Assembly (NCBI GenBank): GCA_022453515.1
Contig: JAJNNY010000011.1
Location: 372,001-436,000, forward strand
Reading direction: 5' to 3'
Source: Astrocystis sublimbata
Taxonomy: Eukaryota > Ascomycota > Sordariomycetes > Xylariales > Xylariaceae
Length of the DNA: 64,000 nt
Both the position numbers and the translations under genes were made by a program. The notes beneath the pieces are model-generated. The model had not been told where the DNA came from. It searched no databases and saw only the letters and a list, made by a program, of their open reading frames with translations. Below, in pieces: positions 9,102 to 22,900 of this stretch (within the stretch, counting starts at the first letter, position 1; every line of letters begins with the position of its first letter).

Positions 9102-12100
9102 GTGGACATGTCTTGTTTGTTAGCATGGAAAGGCGTTCTGGAGATAATGATACCCCGCTACTGAAAAAATAGCACGTCTCAATTCTATAAGCGACTGTTC
9201 TCGCTTTGGTTGCCTTACCGTCGTCGTCTTTGTTCTATTCTATCTTCGTCACACCATGGATCTGTTGCAATGTTCGCATGATTGTGGATGGGAGCGCTGT
9301 GATGGTTCCGTCCATCCTACAGCGTCGTCACTCCATTGCATCCCTCGTCATCAAGTTTTGATAACGAGGAACGAAGCTCTTGGCTGGAGGTTTGCCCCTC
9401 ATCAGAACACACGGCTCCGGCCAAATTGCAAGTCTTACTGGCAAGTCGGATCTTCGGGTGATGATGGCTGGCTTGCTCACAAGTATAGTCACCAGCTTCG
9501 TCGAACTAAGCAACCTCATAGGTACCTCCGATCGTGGTGTGTCTTTAACAACCTTGAGCCTTCTAACCCCAAGGAGCGAGACCGTTGCAATGTGGCTGAT
9601 CGGAAAGGAACATGTCTGGGGTTATGAGCGTATTCGTACACATACATGAAGTAGGTGATTCAGGGGTCGGTGATCGTTCTAGCTAGGAAGGGTTTTGCGA
9701 AAGTAACCCTACACGGATAGAATGCACTTGTCTGGCTTACGCTTCAAGCCCGGACAATATCCTCAGAAGGATCGGGAGTGAGTATTGGGACTGGCTGAAG
9801 GGGGCACGTGGTGTGCTGAGAATGACCTTTCCTGGGAAGATCTTCACATTTGAGTATACTCACTAAGATGTGATGTAACTCGAAGGATTCCTTCCATCTG
9901 GGGGGTAATGAACTAGCTAGCCCTATGCAGGCGAAACCAAGGCTGAAGATGCACCCTCTACACTTTTAGGACCAGTCAGAGGCGGTCCAGTCTCTGGAAC
10001 CCTCCACTAAATGGCTTTAACAAACTCGCCGACAAGGCCTATGCAAACCATCTCGCTTTCCGAAACCGGCTTTTCGTCTTATCTTTACTGATAGATACCC
10101 GGGAATACAATCGAATAGTTGCCTGAGGTATATGTCACGATGCAGGAATGAGGTAGTTCATGCTCACGCAATCAGGATGGTCAGACAAACCTTAGCTTAC
10201 CTAGCGCGGAGCCCAACTTGAAACCCAAATTGATCCCGCAAGGTCTTACTGGCAAGGCGACCGTTACCTGTACCATGAAGCTATATACGAGTACAGTCTA
10301 CTGCTTGATACCTGCAACTGACAATGCTTGACGGTCCCCCAAATAACAATGTATCACTTCCATAAATGTGAGATCTTCATGGCCGAACCCGCAGGCGAAA
10401 CGCCCCGATCAGGTTCAGATAATAATTCTGCCGAGATATCGGCCAGAATTCCCGGCGGTGCGGTTTGGCGAGGAGCCAAGCCGGCCGATTTCTGCGTCTA
10501 GTATGGTAGGTTGTAGGGAAGGAATGTGATCACAAATGCGGGCTGCCACGCGTACCTAGGATAAATGCCTGGGCTGATACCCTTGGCGATGATCGTTTAT
10601 GCAATCGAGCTGATGATGGCCTGTGACTATATTTCGGCCCCCTATAATCGCAAGGGGCCTTGTGTAGTAGTGCTGAGGTATTGGTTATCAGCCGCAGCAT
10701 AAGTCCGTTTATACTCATCCTTCACGTCGTGTAGGTCACATGAAATGGCACATGGGGCGGCGACTTGAAACTCACTACAAAACGCTACCTAAGTACCTAC
10801 CTACTCTTTCTGCTCCATGCCATAAGGTAAGCTTATACGGGCATTTGTCTCGACGCTATGTCTTAGCAACATGGAGGTCTTGATCTAGAATGCACCTAGA
10901 ACGGAACCGGCTCTGTACGCATATTGGGAAGCCCAGCCTCGGCCCAGTTGGGTGGGAATCATGCAGATGTACATGAGCGACTGAGGTCTAAAAGGTTATC
11001 GTCAGCCAAGATGAAACATCCTTCCCCATCAAGGACTAAGTCTATACTCGTTTACGACCGAGATCAAAGTAAGCTAGACCGCTTTTCCGTCCACGATTCC
11101 ACGACGGGCACTTTATGGTCTTGGCGGCTGCCATGTCGGCGCAAAAGGTGTTAGGTTGTGCATACACATTGTCCAGATTTTCCCTAGTACTAACAGCCTA
11201 CAATAGGGAATTCAACGGTCGTTGTGGCCGGTGGAAGCACCTGTCCTTCAACCAAAATGGGAAATTGAGTGGGAATTAGACGCGCTCAACAAGTGCGGCC
11301 ATAACGCGTGATATACCGATCGCTTTTGAACCGCGCAAAAGCCGAAGAATCCCCACCGATGAGTGCCGGGATGTCTAGATGATCTGAAAAATCTACAGTA
11401 AGGGTTTGTTTCAGCCGGCGACAAGGGGGATCAGATGGCAAAAGTTCCTTTTAGCATATGCTTATGCTATTCATCGAGCAGAGGCAAGAAATCAATATCG
11501 AGGCCCAGACCAGGCTCGGCCAGGGTAACCGTGGTCTTCGGAGCATGTTGTTTTCGTCGCGCAGAGGTTTGCATGGAGAAAGGTTGGCGCAAAAAGGGAC
11601 ATTTAGGTAGATACGGCACCCTAACTACCGTAGCCTGGAGCTGAAAATAGTAGGCTAGTCCATGCCGTGCCACCGGAACCAACGACGATCTATACCGTTT
11701 TCGGGACCATCTGGCATTGAGTCTCCTGCAGTGTAATACGGCATCACCTACTATCGGAGTTTTAATGTAATTGTGTAGCATCGTGGTATACTATAAGGGT
11801 GCTTTTTCTGCGATTCTCGGTGGGATACAACCTCAATCGAGAATCCCAGCCAAGTTGCCAAGCTTATGAAGACGAATATTACATAGCACTATTCGCCTCC
11901 TCTCAATAGACTTGATTGATAACACAAAAGAATAAATAATGGACGAGGCTGGATGGGGGAGGGGCAGGACAGGACAGGTTTTTCGCTCTCTCTCTTTCAA
12001 TTATGCCATGTAGACTTGCCAGGAAGTGTCTGACTTGCCCTTAACGCATTGTATGTGTCGAGTTAATGGAGAAGTGCAGGCAAAATTATTACGTATTGGT

Positions 12101-13415
12101 TTGGGACGATTCTGACACACGGCGTGAGGACGAGCAAATGACATGGGGACAGATTCGCGCGAAGATGAGCAACGGTCGAGTTGACAACACCTGGTCTGAG
12201 ATGAACTCTGCAGCCATTTTCAATAGCGGTTTATTTCCCTGGCATAACGTTACAATCGCAGTAAATAACAATATATATACAGCCTACTTACCCACGGTAG
12301 AGGGTCCCAGCAACTTGGGCCAACAGGTTTTGCTTACACCATGTTGCCTTGCGCATGGAGAACGTACTACCCTCAGGAGATTTGCTAGACTTAGTTTAAT
12401 CCTGAGACGCCGGTATGCCGGTAAGAGAACTGACAACACCATGCGGTCAGAATCTGAGAAGCTGTAGCACATGATAGGCTTCCATAATAACGTCCCCTGC
12501 CCACGGCGTTGCTTCCCGGTCTTGTTTCCTTGTGGCACGCTTGGATCGACGCCTTCGACCGATACAGGTAATACATTTCATCATGACTATTCTAGCGTAT
12601 GACGGTGCAGTGGACTAACTTGCTCGAGGTGCTTGTCTTCGTTTGTGGACCTGAGATCTGACAGAGTCCTTGAGGATCACTTTAAACATCGATCTCGTTG
12701 GCACCACCATCGTCGTTCCCTTCATCGCCATTGCCGTTGCCATCGCCGCCCCCAGTGTCGACACTCCTATTCAAAAGTCTTCTCAACCTTACATGTTAAA
12801 GATATTGACAGCCTCCAGCTTGAGTTTTTGGAATCTCCATCACATGTCGGCAGTGGATGCACTCGTTGTGCGGCGTCCTGTCCGACGCCGTCGATAGAGA
12901 TTCACGCAAGGGGCTCTTGGGTTCACAAAATGCCGTCCTTGATGCACTCTTTAACGCCAATCCGACGCCCCTCGCGCATATTTGGCAGTGAGGTGCGGAC
13001 GCCAACAGAAGCAAAAGTATATGGCCGGAACGGTGACAACAACGGCGACAGTGTTCCACGGTCCGCAACCAGCGGCGACTTTCAAGACAATGCTTGGCAA
13101 GGTTCAACGAAGAGGGCTTTCCTCCGCAGCCTGATAACACCTTCGAAAGCAAAGTTCGGCAGTCATGGTGACGGACGCAGCAACAACGACGACAAGTACG
13201 GTCGTGTTGGGGGTCAGGACGCAGCTGGTGGCACTGTAAGTGAAACATCAACTAAACTCCCGCAGACTAGGTAGATGCGGTATCCAGTCAGACCAGTGTT
13301 ACTCTTCCCCACATCACCAACTCCATTCCCCATTCTCCATCCCCTTTAGGCTTTCAATCCGCTGCCCCGAACGTGCCCGAACCCCCAACTCCAAAACCCC
13401 AACCCCAACCCAGAC
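9102..13415. other. Gene-poor intergenic region, 4.3 kb
   Basis: No gene is supported. Open frames are short, lack plausible start contexts and overlap on both strands. The region holds the downstream side of the light-chain gene and, in the last kilobase, the promoter of the large unknown gene: a pyrimidine-rich stretch at about 13303-13350 and a C/A-rich leader up to the ATG at 13416. A GT-rich exon-like donor (GTAAGT at 13236) exists but has no convincing ATG-led exon in front of it. A CCTAGG element occurs at 10555-10560. Confidence 0.45.
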
Positions 13416-16400
13416 ATGACAGACTCTCCGACACGGCCCCCAACTCGTGCTTTGAAGTACACAGCCAATCAGCCACCTGCCGCTGACTGGTGCTTGCGCC
13501 AGATGCAGCAGGTCGGACAGCTGCCAGAGCGCCATTTCCTCGTCTCTGTACTGTGCAATGTTGCATGGTACATGGCCGTACAGTCGCATGGCTCTCGTGA
13601 TCCCATGACCCTGGCGAGCTGGCACGGCCTGAATGCCTGGCTACTCATTTGTGCACTTGTGACTTACTCATGCGTTGTTCCTGCATGCGCAATTTTGTGT
13701 CCCTGGGCCAGCCGGATTAACCCTTATTTTTGTTATCTGATATTGTTCTTTTGTTGCCGTCAGTGGTTATCTATCCGAATCTCGGGTTCGGGACGAGACA
13801 AGATCATACACAGTGCTACCGCAGGCTAATTCCATCCCGTACCTTAGCAGGTCTCGCCCAGAACTCCGTCGTCCGGGTCGCCGCAATCACCCCTGTCGAC
13901 CCTCAATTCTAACAAGGACAAACCGTTGCCGTCTCCGCCTCCGCCGGGTACGGTCGACAAAGTTGATGGCAGGCCACCGCGCCCCATCCTCAAACTAGAT
14001 CGCATCATGTCCAATCTGACCGAAGCCGAGATTGACAAGTTGTTCTCCGGGGCTCCGCAGTTCTTCGCCCGGTCTCACGGCTCAGGGGCGCCCCATCCCT
14101 CCGTAGCTTTCCCTTTGAACGAAGAGCTGGCTATCCGGGACCTCACTGACTTCGCCCCCATCGGTGATGATGCATGGGGATCCGTTACCGCCGTTCCCCG
14201 GCTCATCCGGCGAGATCCAACCACTATACCTTCACCCACTGCTAAGACACGGCCCCACTTCAACTCGCGATGCCGGGAGAGACCCGGCATGCTGAGCATG
14301 CAAGGTCTGGAGAAGGGCACCGTAGGCTACCAGGCCGCTCTCGAGTTGTCAGTTGCAGATTCTTTGCAGGAGGAGCAGTATGGCTTCCATACCCTCGGGT
14401 CAAAGGCTCCCCCCATCGTCGAGCAACGGCAGAGACTGATCATGTCCAATGACGCGCTGCGACACTTAGATGACGCTAGCATCATGGAACAACTACTCAA
14501 AGTCGAAGAAAGATATCATAAGGGCCAAGCCCCGTGGCGTCGGAAATCTCAAGAACTTTACAATGACTTGTTTGGAAAGGTGTTGTACCCTCCAACGAGA
14601 ACACTTGATCCCAGGGAGCCTCATGGTCTAGCAGTGCAGATTCACGCCCTTGTCAAGGTCCTTGCAGCCTCCAATGCCTGGACTGACTTTTCGCGTGTAG
14701 AGTGGCGCATACGTCTTGGTCAGATCCTATGGGGCTTCCCTCTCGACGATGAAGTTTCAGATGGCTGTTCAATCGAGGATGGCAGCGACGCGCAAGACCG
14801 GAGTGAGGAGCGCTATTGGTTATTGCTCCAGATTCTCTTGGCTTGTGAACTTCTTATTCGACTCGATGCCATCACTGAGGGCGAGGACATTGCCACTCAT
14901 TTACTGAAAAAGTCCGATGTCCACAAGTTCGAGAAGGAGGCCAATGCGTCCGTGCGGTGGTCACTTGTGCTTGCCCGGTCTTGGTTAGAGAACATTACTG
15001 TCTGCAAAACAAATGCGAGCTCGAATTCGAACTCACCAGAGTCACCTGCGCCGAAGCATTGGCTAACAGCCCTGACGAGCAGGATGAACTTAAAACATGA
15101 GCATATGCACGGAGCTCATTACACTGACCATACTCAGCATCGCCACAATGCCACTACTGAATATGTGTATACTCTTCAAGGGAGATTTCCCGAACGGCAG
15201 GTAGATGGATTATTACACTTCGCTCGAAAATTACGCTGGCCGGGCCTAGAAGAATCGACAACAAAAATCTCTGAGAATGCGATGACTCTGAGGCAGGGAT
15301 CGCCAATCAACATCCCTGTGCTAACGAGCGACATACGACGTTCGTCATACTTCGGTGATGTTCAGGCTTCAACGGGAAAGAGTTTGACAGTCATCAGAAG
15401 GCGTAAAGTCGACGCGGCCTTACATGCATGCGGTTGGCTATCCAAGTCATACGTTTCTGGCCTCATGTTGCCTGGAGAGGCACTCCCGCACTTCCTGATG
15501 TCAACTCTGCTTGAAAGTGACTCTGAAGCTATCGCGAAACTGGGCCCAGTTGCTAATCTGTGCGGAGGTTTTGTGTATAGCAACAAGAGCTTCTGGAGCA
15601 CAGCTTGCATTGTCGGCCGTGTGCTGGCAGCTGGGAGGGGCTCTGTCGAATGCATGGGCTGGATTTCAAGTGACGTGATTCCGCAAAACTTCCATGATGG
15701 CTGGGTAAGTGTCACAGCCGAAGATATGCGTGGTAAGTTTACCTTCTCCGTCCGAAGCGCAATGAGAGACTAAAGTCAGCAGACGATGTGACTAGATTAG
15801 GGAAGAAAGCCCGCATATGGGGTAAAAAAGCAGTTGAACGAGAATCAAATGTGCTAGGTGATGCTGAGTTAACAGACATACTTCCTGCCGACTTCATCAT
15901 CCCCCACGAGGCTACATATGAGAGTCGACCACCATCCAATATCCGAATCGAATTTAAAACCTTGGCTTTCCCTACCCGGCCGGATAGCAGTAACTCCACG
16001 CCTTCCCCAGAGGGAGCGAAAACCCCATCCGGCTCACGGGAGGCCATCAACCCTCAATCTTACCCGGCTTCTATGGCATTTTCCGTGTCTCACGATGCAA
16101 CTGATCAAGATATTAATATTGATCTGTCACTAAAGAACGATGTGTACTTTGTAACAGCACATCCATGCGCTGCGTCCAGTTATGTCAAGTATTTGAAGTC
16201 CCCGTCGAGCCCAACTATACAACAAATCGACGTGGGCGGGCACGATTTCAATGGCAAGCCCACAAGTCCAGCAATCACTACAGGTGAGTATCTCCCGACA
16301 CAATAATTGAATGCCAAGTCGTCCTAACCATCACAGGACATCCACTCCACCGCTTCTACACATACGCTGCCATTCACCTCACGGAACTCCTCAATCGACC

Positions 16401-16920
16401 TATATCAACATCACTCGAAGACCTTATGAAAGGCCCTCCATCACACGGAAGATCGAGTAGCGTATCATCTAGAACATCAATTGGGAATAGGCCTCAGCGT
16501 GTGCTAGTAATTGACTGTATAACGGGCTTCGCTCCGCCGCCCTCTCCCGACACAGACATGCCATCTCTTTCACGCATGTCATCAATCTCGTCTTCGTTCG
16601 CTCTCGAGCCACAGCACACGACGCCCATCCAACTCTCCAGTCCACAGCTCGAGCGGCGCCGTAGCACAGCGCCCCCGAACCTCAGTAAATACGAGCGTGT
16701 CGACCCGCCTCCTCCTCCTCCTCCCCAAACACCCGGGGTGAAAACGGAGCTTGGTGCGCGGAGGCGACAATTCGGCTCCGATCTAGAAATCCTCGTACGG
16801 GCCTTCTGCGCCGCAAAGGGCTGGAACGCCCTAATAAGCCGCCGTAGAAGGTCTTGTTTGGCGTGCTCAATACGAGAAGCTGGCGCACTCGGGTGGAGAG
16901 TTGTCATTCGTGTTGAATAG
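13416..16920 (+). CDS. Conserved fungal protein of unknown function, about 999 aa
   Basis: Proposed exons are 13416-13456, 13862-15732, 15780-16283 and 16337-16920, giving 999 residues. The last two introns have strong signals and join in phase. The first (405 nt; donor GTACAC, acceptor CCCAG, branch CTAAT) is inferred: it joins an ATG in a good leader context to a frame that is open and proline/serine-rich well before its first internal ATG (14007). I recognise no named domain. Residues about 45-110 hold a conserved-looking block (PPRPILKLDRIMSNLTEAE, then a segment with APQFFARS), the middle is helical, and the Ser/Pro-rich C-terminal third contains a run of eight prolines and ends with a Cys-containing, basic segment (RRRRSCLACSIREAG). 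No signal peptide or membrane segment is evident. If the first intron is wrong, the fallback start is 14007. Confidence 0.75.
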
Positions 16921-16940
16921 TTGTCATTCGTGTTGAATAG
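16901..16940 (+). repeat. Perfect tandem duplication of 20 bp at the stop codon
   Basis: Bases 16901-16920 and 16921-16940 are identical 20-mers (TTGTCATTCGTGTTGAATAG). The first copy encodes the last residues and stop codon of the large unknown protein; the second lies directly in the 3' untranslated region. It looks like a recent replication-slippage duplication that left the protein unchanged. Confidence 0.95.
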
Positions 16941-19900
16941 ACCACCACCACCTTGGATGTAATGATATTGCATAATCAAGTGCTATTCCGCATACCTAAC
17001 CAGCATACTGGAAGTATTATTGACAAAATAACCGATCACGCAACAAGGGAGAATACCAGGAGGTACAAAAAGTATAGGAAGGATATTATCGGGTTGGGTC
17101 ATACCCGTGGCATCTGACAACAATGATAATGCACACAGGAACAACAGGGATATGGAAATGCTTCATTGTATAGAGCACCCAAGCAGGCTTGTGGTATACT
17201 GTAGTACGAGATGCGCAACTCAATACCAGAAAGATGATAACAGTGATTTACCATGATCACCAGTTTCATTTTACGTTGCACACCCTATCGTTGCCTAGAT
17301 CATTACAAATCCATCACATTGCATTTTTTTCCAAGCATATACCTCAAACACCTGTTTCGGTGAGAGATCTCCAGTAGATACACATACCCATCATTACACA
17401 AAGGGAATCCGATATAGGAATCCTCATACATCATCGAAGTTTGTTAATGGCCACCCCATCACAGCGCTCGATCAGGAGCCAAGTCCCAACCTTGCTCTGC
17501 TGTGTCGCCGCAAATGAGGATCAGTCGTCCAGGTTCGGCTTGACCGAGTACGGTGTTTGTTTCGGCGATTGCCTGCCACCTAGGACGCGACGTGTTGGTT
17601 GCTCTGTGCCACGGTACACTGCTTCGGTCAATGGTTCATCGCAACACGAAAAGTGACGCATCCGTCACAGAATCCCTCTCGTTACCGTCTCGCTTGTGGC
17701 CGGTTGTGTTTATATGTGATCGCCTTACGAAAAGGAGCTGCAAACAAAACTAACAGACAAAACAAACAAGGGCGGGGAATCCGTGGGATTGCAATACGGG
17801 GTGGCTCAATGCCCCAAAATGACTAATAGAGGCCTGAGCCTGAGCCAACCTGTAAGGAATCTGATCTCATCTGGAATAGCGACGCAATCCAACAATCCCA
17901 TTGCCCATTCCTGCGAAGAGCCGCATACGTAACACGACGTGACGTCCGTGCAGGCGATGGATAAGCTACGTGCTACGGTACCGTGCATGCTTGCTAGCCT
18001 CTTGGCTTTTCGTCTATCTGGCTCCCAGAATGGAAAGTATGTCTGTCTGTCTGTCTGTGTTCGAAGTTCTCGTTCCTCTTCGAATCAAAAGTCGCCCCCG
18101 GTCGGGCCGGCTCAGGATGGATTCACACGCAACAGTCAAAATGGATTGCAGAGAAACAAGAACACACCTTACCTCGTGACAGAGAAAAGCGACCGTGCCG
18201 TATTCCTTTAATTTGATCATCGGCTACCTTACCTACTACCTATGTCTACCTGCTATTGGCATGCAGCTGAACGCCATTTACTAAGCGCACACCCTTGTGC
18301 TGACCTCCTTACCCAACCTACCTAACCTGTATGTACGATGGATAAGGCAACATGCAGTGCCAGTGCCGTAGGCAATGTTAGGTATGTAGGTGGGATGTCC
18401 CTACCTCCCTCCCCCCATCGAACGGATCGCACATCGCTATTTTGGGGTGTTCGCCTCAAAAGTTCAGCTCCAGCACCGACATATAACGGTGAGTGGAAAG
18501 GGTTTAGGCACCGAGAATACCTACTATACTGTCCGCAATGATTGATGATCCGCTACCTAGGTACCATGCATGAATATTGCTTACCCATTTACCCAATTGA
18601 TTGACCTAATAAACAAATGGAAATCCCGAACTTCGGCTTTACAGCTCATGTCGAGCTCGAATTCCGCTTCATTTGTTTCTATTATCGTTTCCCTTGCCAC
18701 GGCAATAGAGACGAGTTTGGAAAGGAAAAGCGCCGATAAATTTCAATTGGGAAAGCAAGTGGACAAGGGTTGGGAGAGAGCTGTCAATGCTAACAACACC
18801 ATTTGCCCGGACAACGCATCCTATTCCAGTAACACACCTATTTACAATCAAGTACCTACCTACGTGTGCGATGAAGGGGCGAAATGTCCTTTTGTTTGCG
18901 TGTTGGTTCCACGACAATTAAATCCCATCCGTTCCATTTGCACCACAACTTTTTTGCATGTTTTTTTTTTTGGCCACACAGCGCCGCCCGAACCGTACGC
19001 CGGCTACGTGCCCATCTGCTCAGCGCGCGCCTACTACTGGACTTGTCGGGTATGTCCGAGAGGGGGGGAGCGGGATAATTATAGCATCTGCAATCATCAA
19101 TCACATCAAGCAAAAAGCAAACAAGCAAACAAAGCGGGTGCGGCCCAACAAACGGCTTGATGATGACACAACAGCCAGCAGCTATCGCGGAAATCTCTCA
19201 GCCGGTTCAATTTAATGGCCCCAGATGGATATTCTGATCAGGTAATCAGGTCAAGTAATCAGGTAATCATCCATCTGCGCCCCGCGCCGAATGGGAAGGA
19301 GGGGGGGTGATGGGAGTAGGACTATGGCATGTATGGGTTGCGCATGAACCGGAGCACAGGGTTGCATTGCATACGGTGTGTAGAGTATTGCAACCTCAGG
19401 AAAACCTAAACCTTCCTCGACCTCAGCATACGTACCTAATTTCTCACAATGATACACTATCGAGGGGGGTGCGCCAGTCTATCGGGTTGAGGGAAGCAAT
19501 AGTTCTCCGTATCGTGGACCTACATTACATATGCGGTATTAGTGGCAGGCTGTAGGGCTACGTGGGTATAATAAGGCACCACGTGGTGCGCCTGTCGACG
19601 GATTATAAGCCCATTTTCTCACTATCGCGCGCCTCAGTCAGGCGGCAACGGGGTTGATTTCAAAGCGAAGGCGTGGACGTTCATGACCCCATAGACCTAC
19701 TTACTTGTACCATATGTCAGGCGCAAGAAAACGCCAAGCAGCACCAGTTGGGGAGGATCTTGGCTGCTGAAAGCCACCACGACAAGTTGCATGACAGTGG
19801 CTTCATAATGTAAAAAGGTCCTGACGCAAGCAGTATCCAAGTCGTGATGTGTCGCGTAATCATGCCGTCTACGAGTACAATGGCATGCCCTCGACTTGGC

Positions 19901-22900
19901 GATTTGCCTCTCCGGATTCGGCTTGATACTTAAGTAATTATTACGATTAGACGTCGCAGTACCCAACGCATGCCTGCTGACATTCTCTATGTACATAGCT
20001 GGTTCCATTGAATAGACATACATGCACACCCTTTGACACCAAAGGAAGCCCAGGCATCCAGGGTAATCAACAGCGAGCTCGAACACAGTATTCGGTCTGG
20101 AGATAGCATGCAAACCCGCCAGGATGGTAAACCACGAAATGCGGATTAGGTTCTGTTAGGTCCTAATAAGGTCTCTGCGCCACATCATGGACTGGTCGAT
20201 GCAGAGTACTTTCTATTCTTACCTTAGACAATTTACTAAAGCCAAGCTTTCGTGGACGTGTTGGTACCGATTCGTGAGGTGGCAGATGGCGCCTATTGCG
20301 ATATACCTCGATGGTATCATGCACATCCATTGAAGGCGTTAACGCCACAGGCTATCAGGTATCTATGACGAAGTAAGGTAGGCCATATAGTAGCCTGTCA
20401 CGATCCCTCACGATCCTGGGAAGTGGGCCGCATGTGCCGCGCGACATTCATTTGAGATGACCTTGTAGACAGTCAGTAGCACGAGGAGGACTGTACCGCA
20501 GAGTACATGGCATCGCTTCGATCGAATTGAAATGAGAATCTGTCAGACGCTTCCTTTGAACTCGCGTGCTGCTAGGTCTTATCACCCGCGAGCGAGAATG
20601 ATCTCAGTGGCGTCGCGTGTCAGAGTTCTAGAAGGAATGGGGAAGGACTTGCGAAAAAGGACGTATTTCTCACAACGCGAAGAGGCTTAGCTCGCAAGCT
20701 GACACTTGGGGCTGATTTAGCAAAGATCCCAAGACCAGCCCTGTTTCTGTTTCAGGTCACACTAGACAGCCTCACTAGCTCAGCTGGCTGGCTGTTGGTT
20801 TTTGTGGTCTTTGGGCCGCGAGTGTGTCCTGAACCCATCCCATCCCCATCCTGTTAGTTTCCCCCCCAATGTCAAACATAGAGTATGTAGAGGGGCCATC
20901 CCGTGGGTCACCACGCCACTTTACTTAACAACACCCGACCCGAACGTTATACATGCGGGAGTACGGTGATCATCTATGATGGGACGACCGCTTCTCGATA
21001 AAATTTCTTCGCCTCTAGACTGAATAAGGCTCAGCACCGAGCTAACAGCGCTGAAACCTATGTTACGAGTACACACGAGCTCGTCATGACATATACTGTC
21101 GGTGCGTCCACCGGTCAGTCTGTCGGTCGCTATTCAATACTCGTAACCCGCACGGAGAGTATAACGGTGGACGCCTCCGTCCCGCAGACCTGAACCTGAT
21201 CATTAGCCCTGATACATCATATCGTGGCTTTGTTGTGTTCGACACTGGCCGATGATGATGCTTTCGATAAGAGTGGTGGTTCGATAATCATGATCTTGAT
21301 GAGAGAAGAGTATGACTATGACGTATATTACGCAGGAAGGTAGCAGCAGTATGCACTTCCGCATCTGACATGCAGCAACAATCATGCAAGCTACCCGCAT
21401 CCAAGACTCATAAGGCTGAGAGAATCACTGGCTGGAAAGGAAGAACGAATTGATATAGTGCTCTGTTGGTGAGGACGGTCGATGCAGCGAGGCATGTCCG
21501 GTGTTTAACTAGAAAGATTAGTAACCAATCAAGGGAGGATTAACACATACTTAGTCAACCTACCGCCCCTAAGTGCGGTTGATCAAAGCTCACCAGCGTT
21601 ACAGGAGACTCCCGTCTGAACTAATTATGTAACCGGGCCACTTACCGGGCCAAGCTTTGAAGGCAGACCATCCCGGCCGTGTTATGCTACGGACACCTCC
21701 CGTTCGAAAAGGGAATGTCGTCCGACGAAATGAGAGGATCTGCTTTCCTAGATCCTCACAGCATCAGCAATTTTCTCGTTTCAGTCTCTCTCAAACAGAG
21801 TGGAGCCTACCAAGCTTCTAGCGTTTCTTCTCGGCCCCTTCCTCTGCCCTTCTAGAAACTTACTGGAACAAGTAAAGAATAGGAAGGAGATAATAGGAGC
21901 GGTACCTGGTCATTAACTGTGATTTAAGGATTCCATACCTGAGCAATCCCCACACAGGGTCCTTTTGGATTAGCGTCTTCCCATTCAACCCTACTCATGC
22001 GTGGTATTTCTAATGTTAGAAATTTTCAGGGCGTGGGAGCAGTGAAATTTCCAGCGACCTTGTGTCTAGTGTAGTCAGCGTAGAGGCACGCTAAGCTACC
22101 GGCCTGGGCTGCCTGCTGCAAGGAACAATCCAGTTGACGTGCTGGAGTAGAGGAATTGCCGTGTCCGAGGACTCGAGGCAACTAAGCACACTACCTACGC
22201 CATGTGCCGAAGTGTACTGCTTTGTACACACTGTTGCGATGTTGCAGAATACCGTCTTGTCCCGTGCGTTGCGGCTTGTTGCCGGTTCCAGAAGGTTGTA
22301 TCGTGGTCCTTGACTGGAACTCCGCGGTTCGGATGTCGTCGGTCCTTGAAGGCCACCCCCCCCCCCCAGCCCAACATTTTCCTAATCGAGACCACTATCC
22401 TTTGCGAGCCAGGTGAGACGAACGCAACTTCGGACTTATTTGAAACTTCTAGAACCCTTGCTTAGCCTCACCTGTCATGATGTCGTTTTAGGTTGGCTTT
22501 TTTTTTTCTTGTCGGAATATACGGATACCCCAACCATGGCCAAACCGTCAGCTTCTGTACTCGTATACTCGTACTCGCGCAACTATCTACCAATAGTTCG
22601 ATCAATCCTTTGATCCTCTCAAGTCCAGCTTACTGGTATCTTTGTAGCTATCTATGCGTGGGCAGCCTCTGTAAGATCCAAGTTATCACAAGCGGATGTA
22701 AGCCGGAGCGGGATTAGGTGCAAAACAATCGAAGGTTCTATGGAAGTGCCAAGCAACTACTGTATGCGTCAGGTTCCATGGCGGGTATAGCAACGGCAAG
22801 GTTGATGGCGCAATCTGGACGATTACGTAGAGCGGTGCGCCGTATCAACGAGCGAGTGTCGGGAGTGCAGATGTTTGTGTGTACGTACAGGTACATATGC

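Noticed and set aside
12633..13235. Open region ending at a GTAAGT donor, considered as first exon of the unknown gene
   Set aside because: It is in compatible phase with an acceptor at 13847/13850, but it has no early ATG and is followed by a typical CT-rich promoter/leader before the better ATG at 13416.
18570..19160. ATG-led frame of 196 codons on the plus strand
   Set aside because: Composition is random-looking, it crosses a long T-run, and no splice logic or family similarity is seen.
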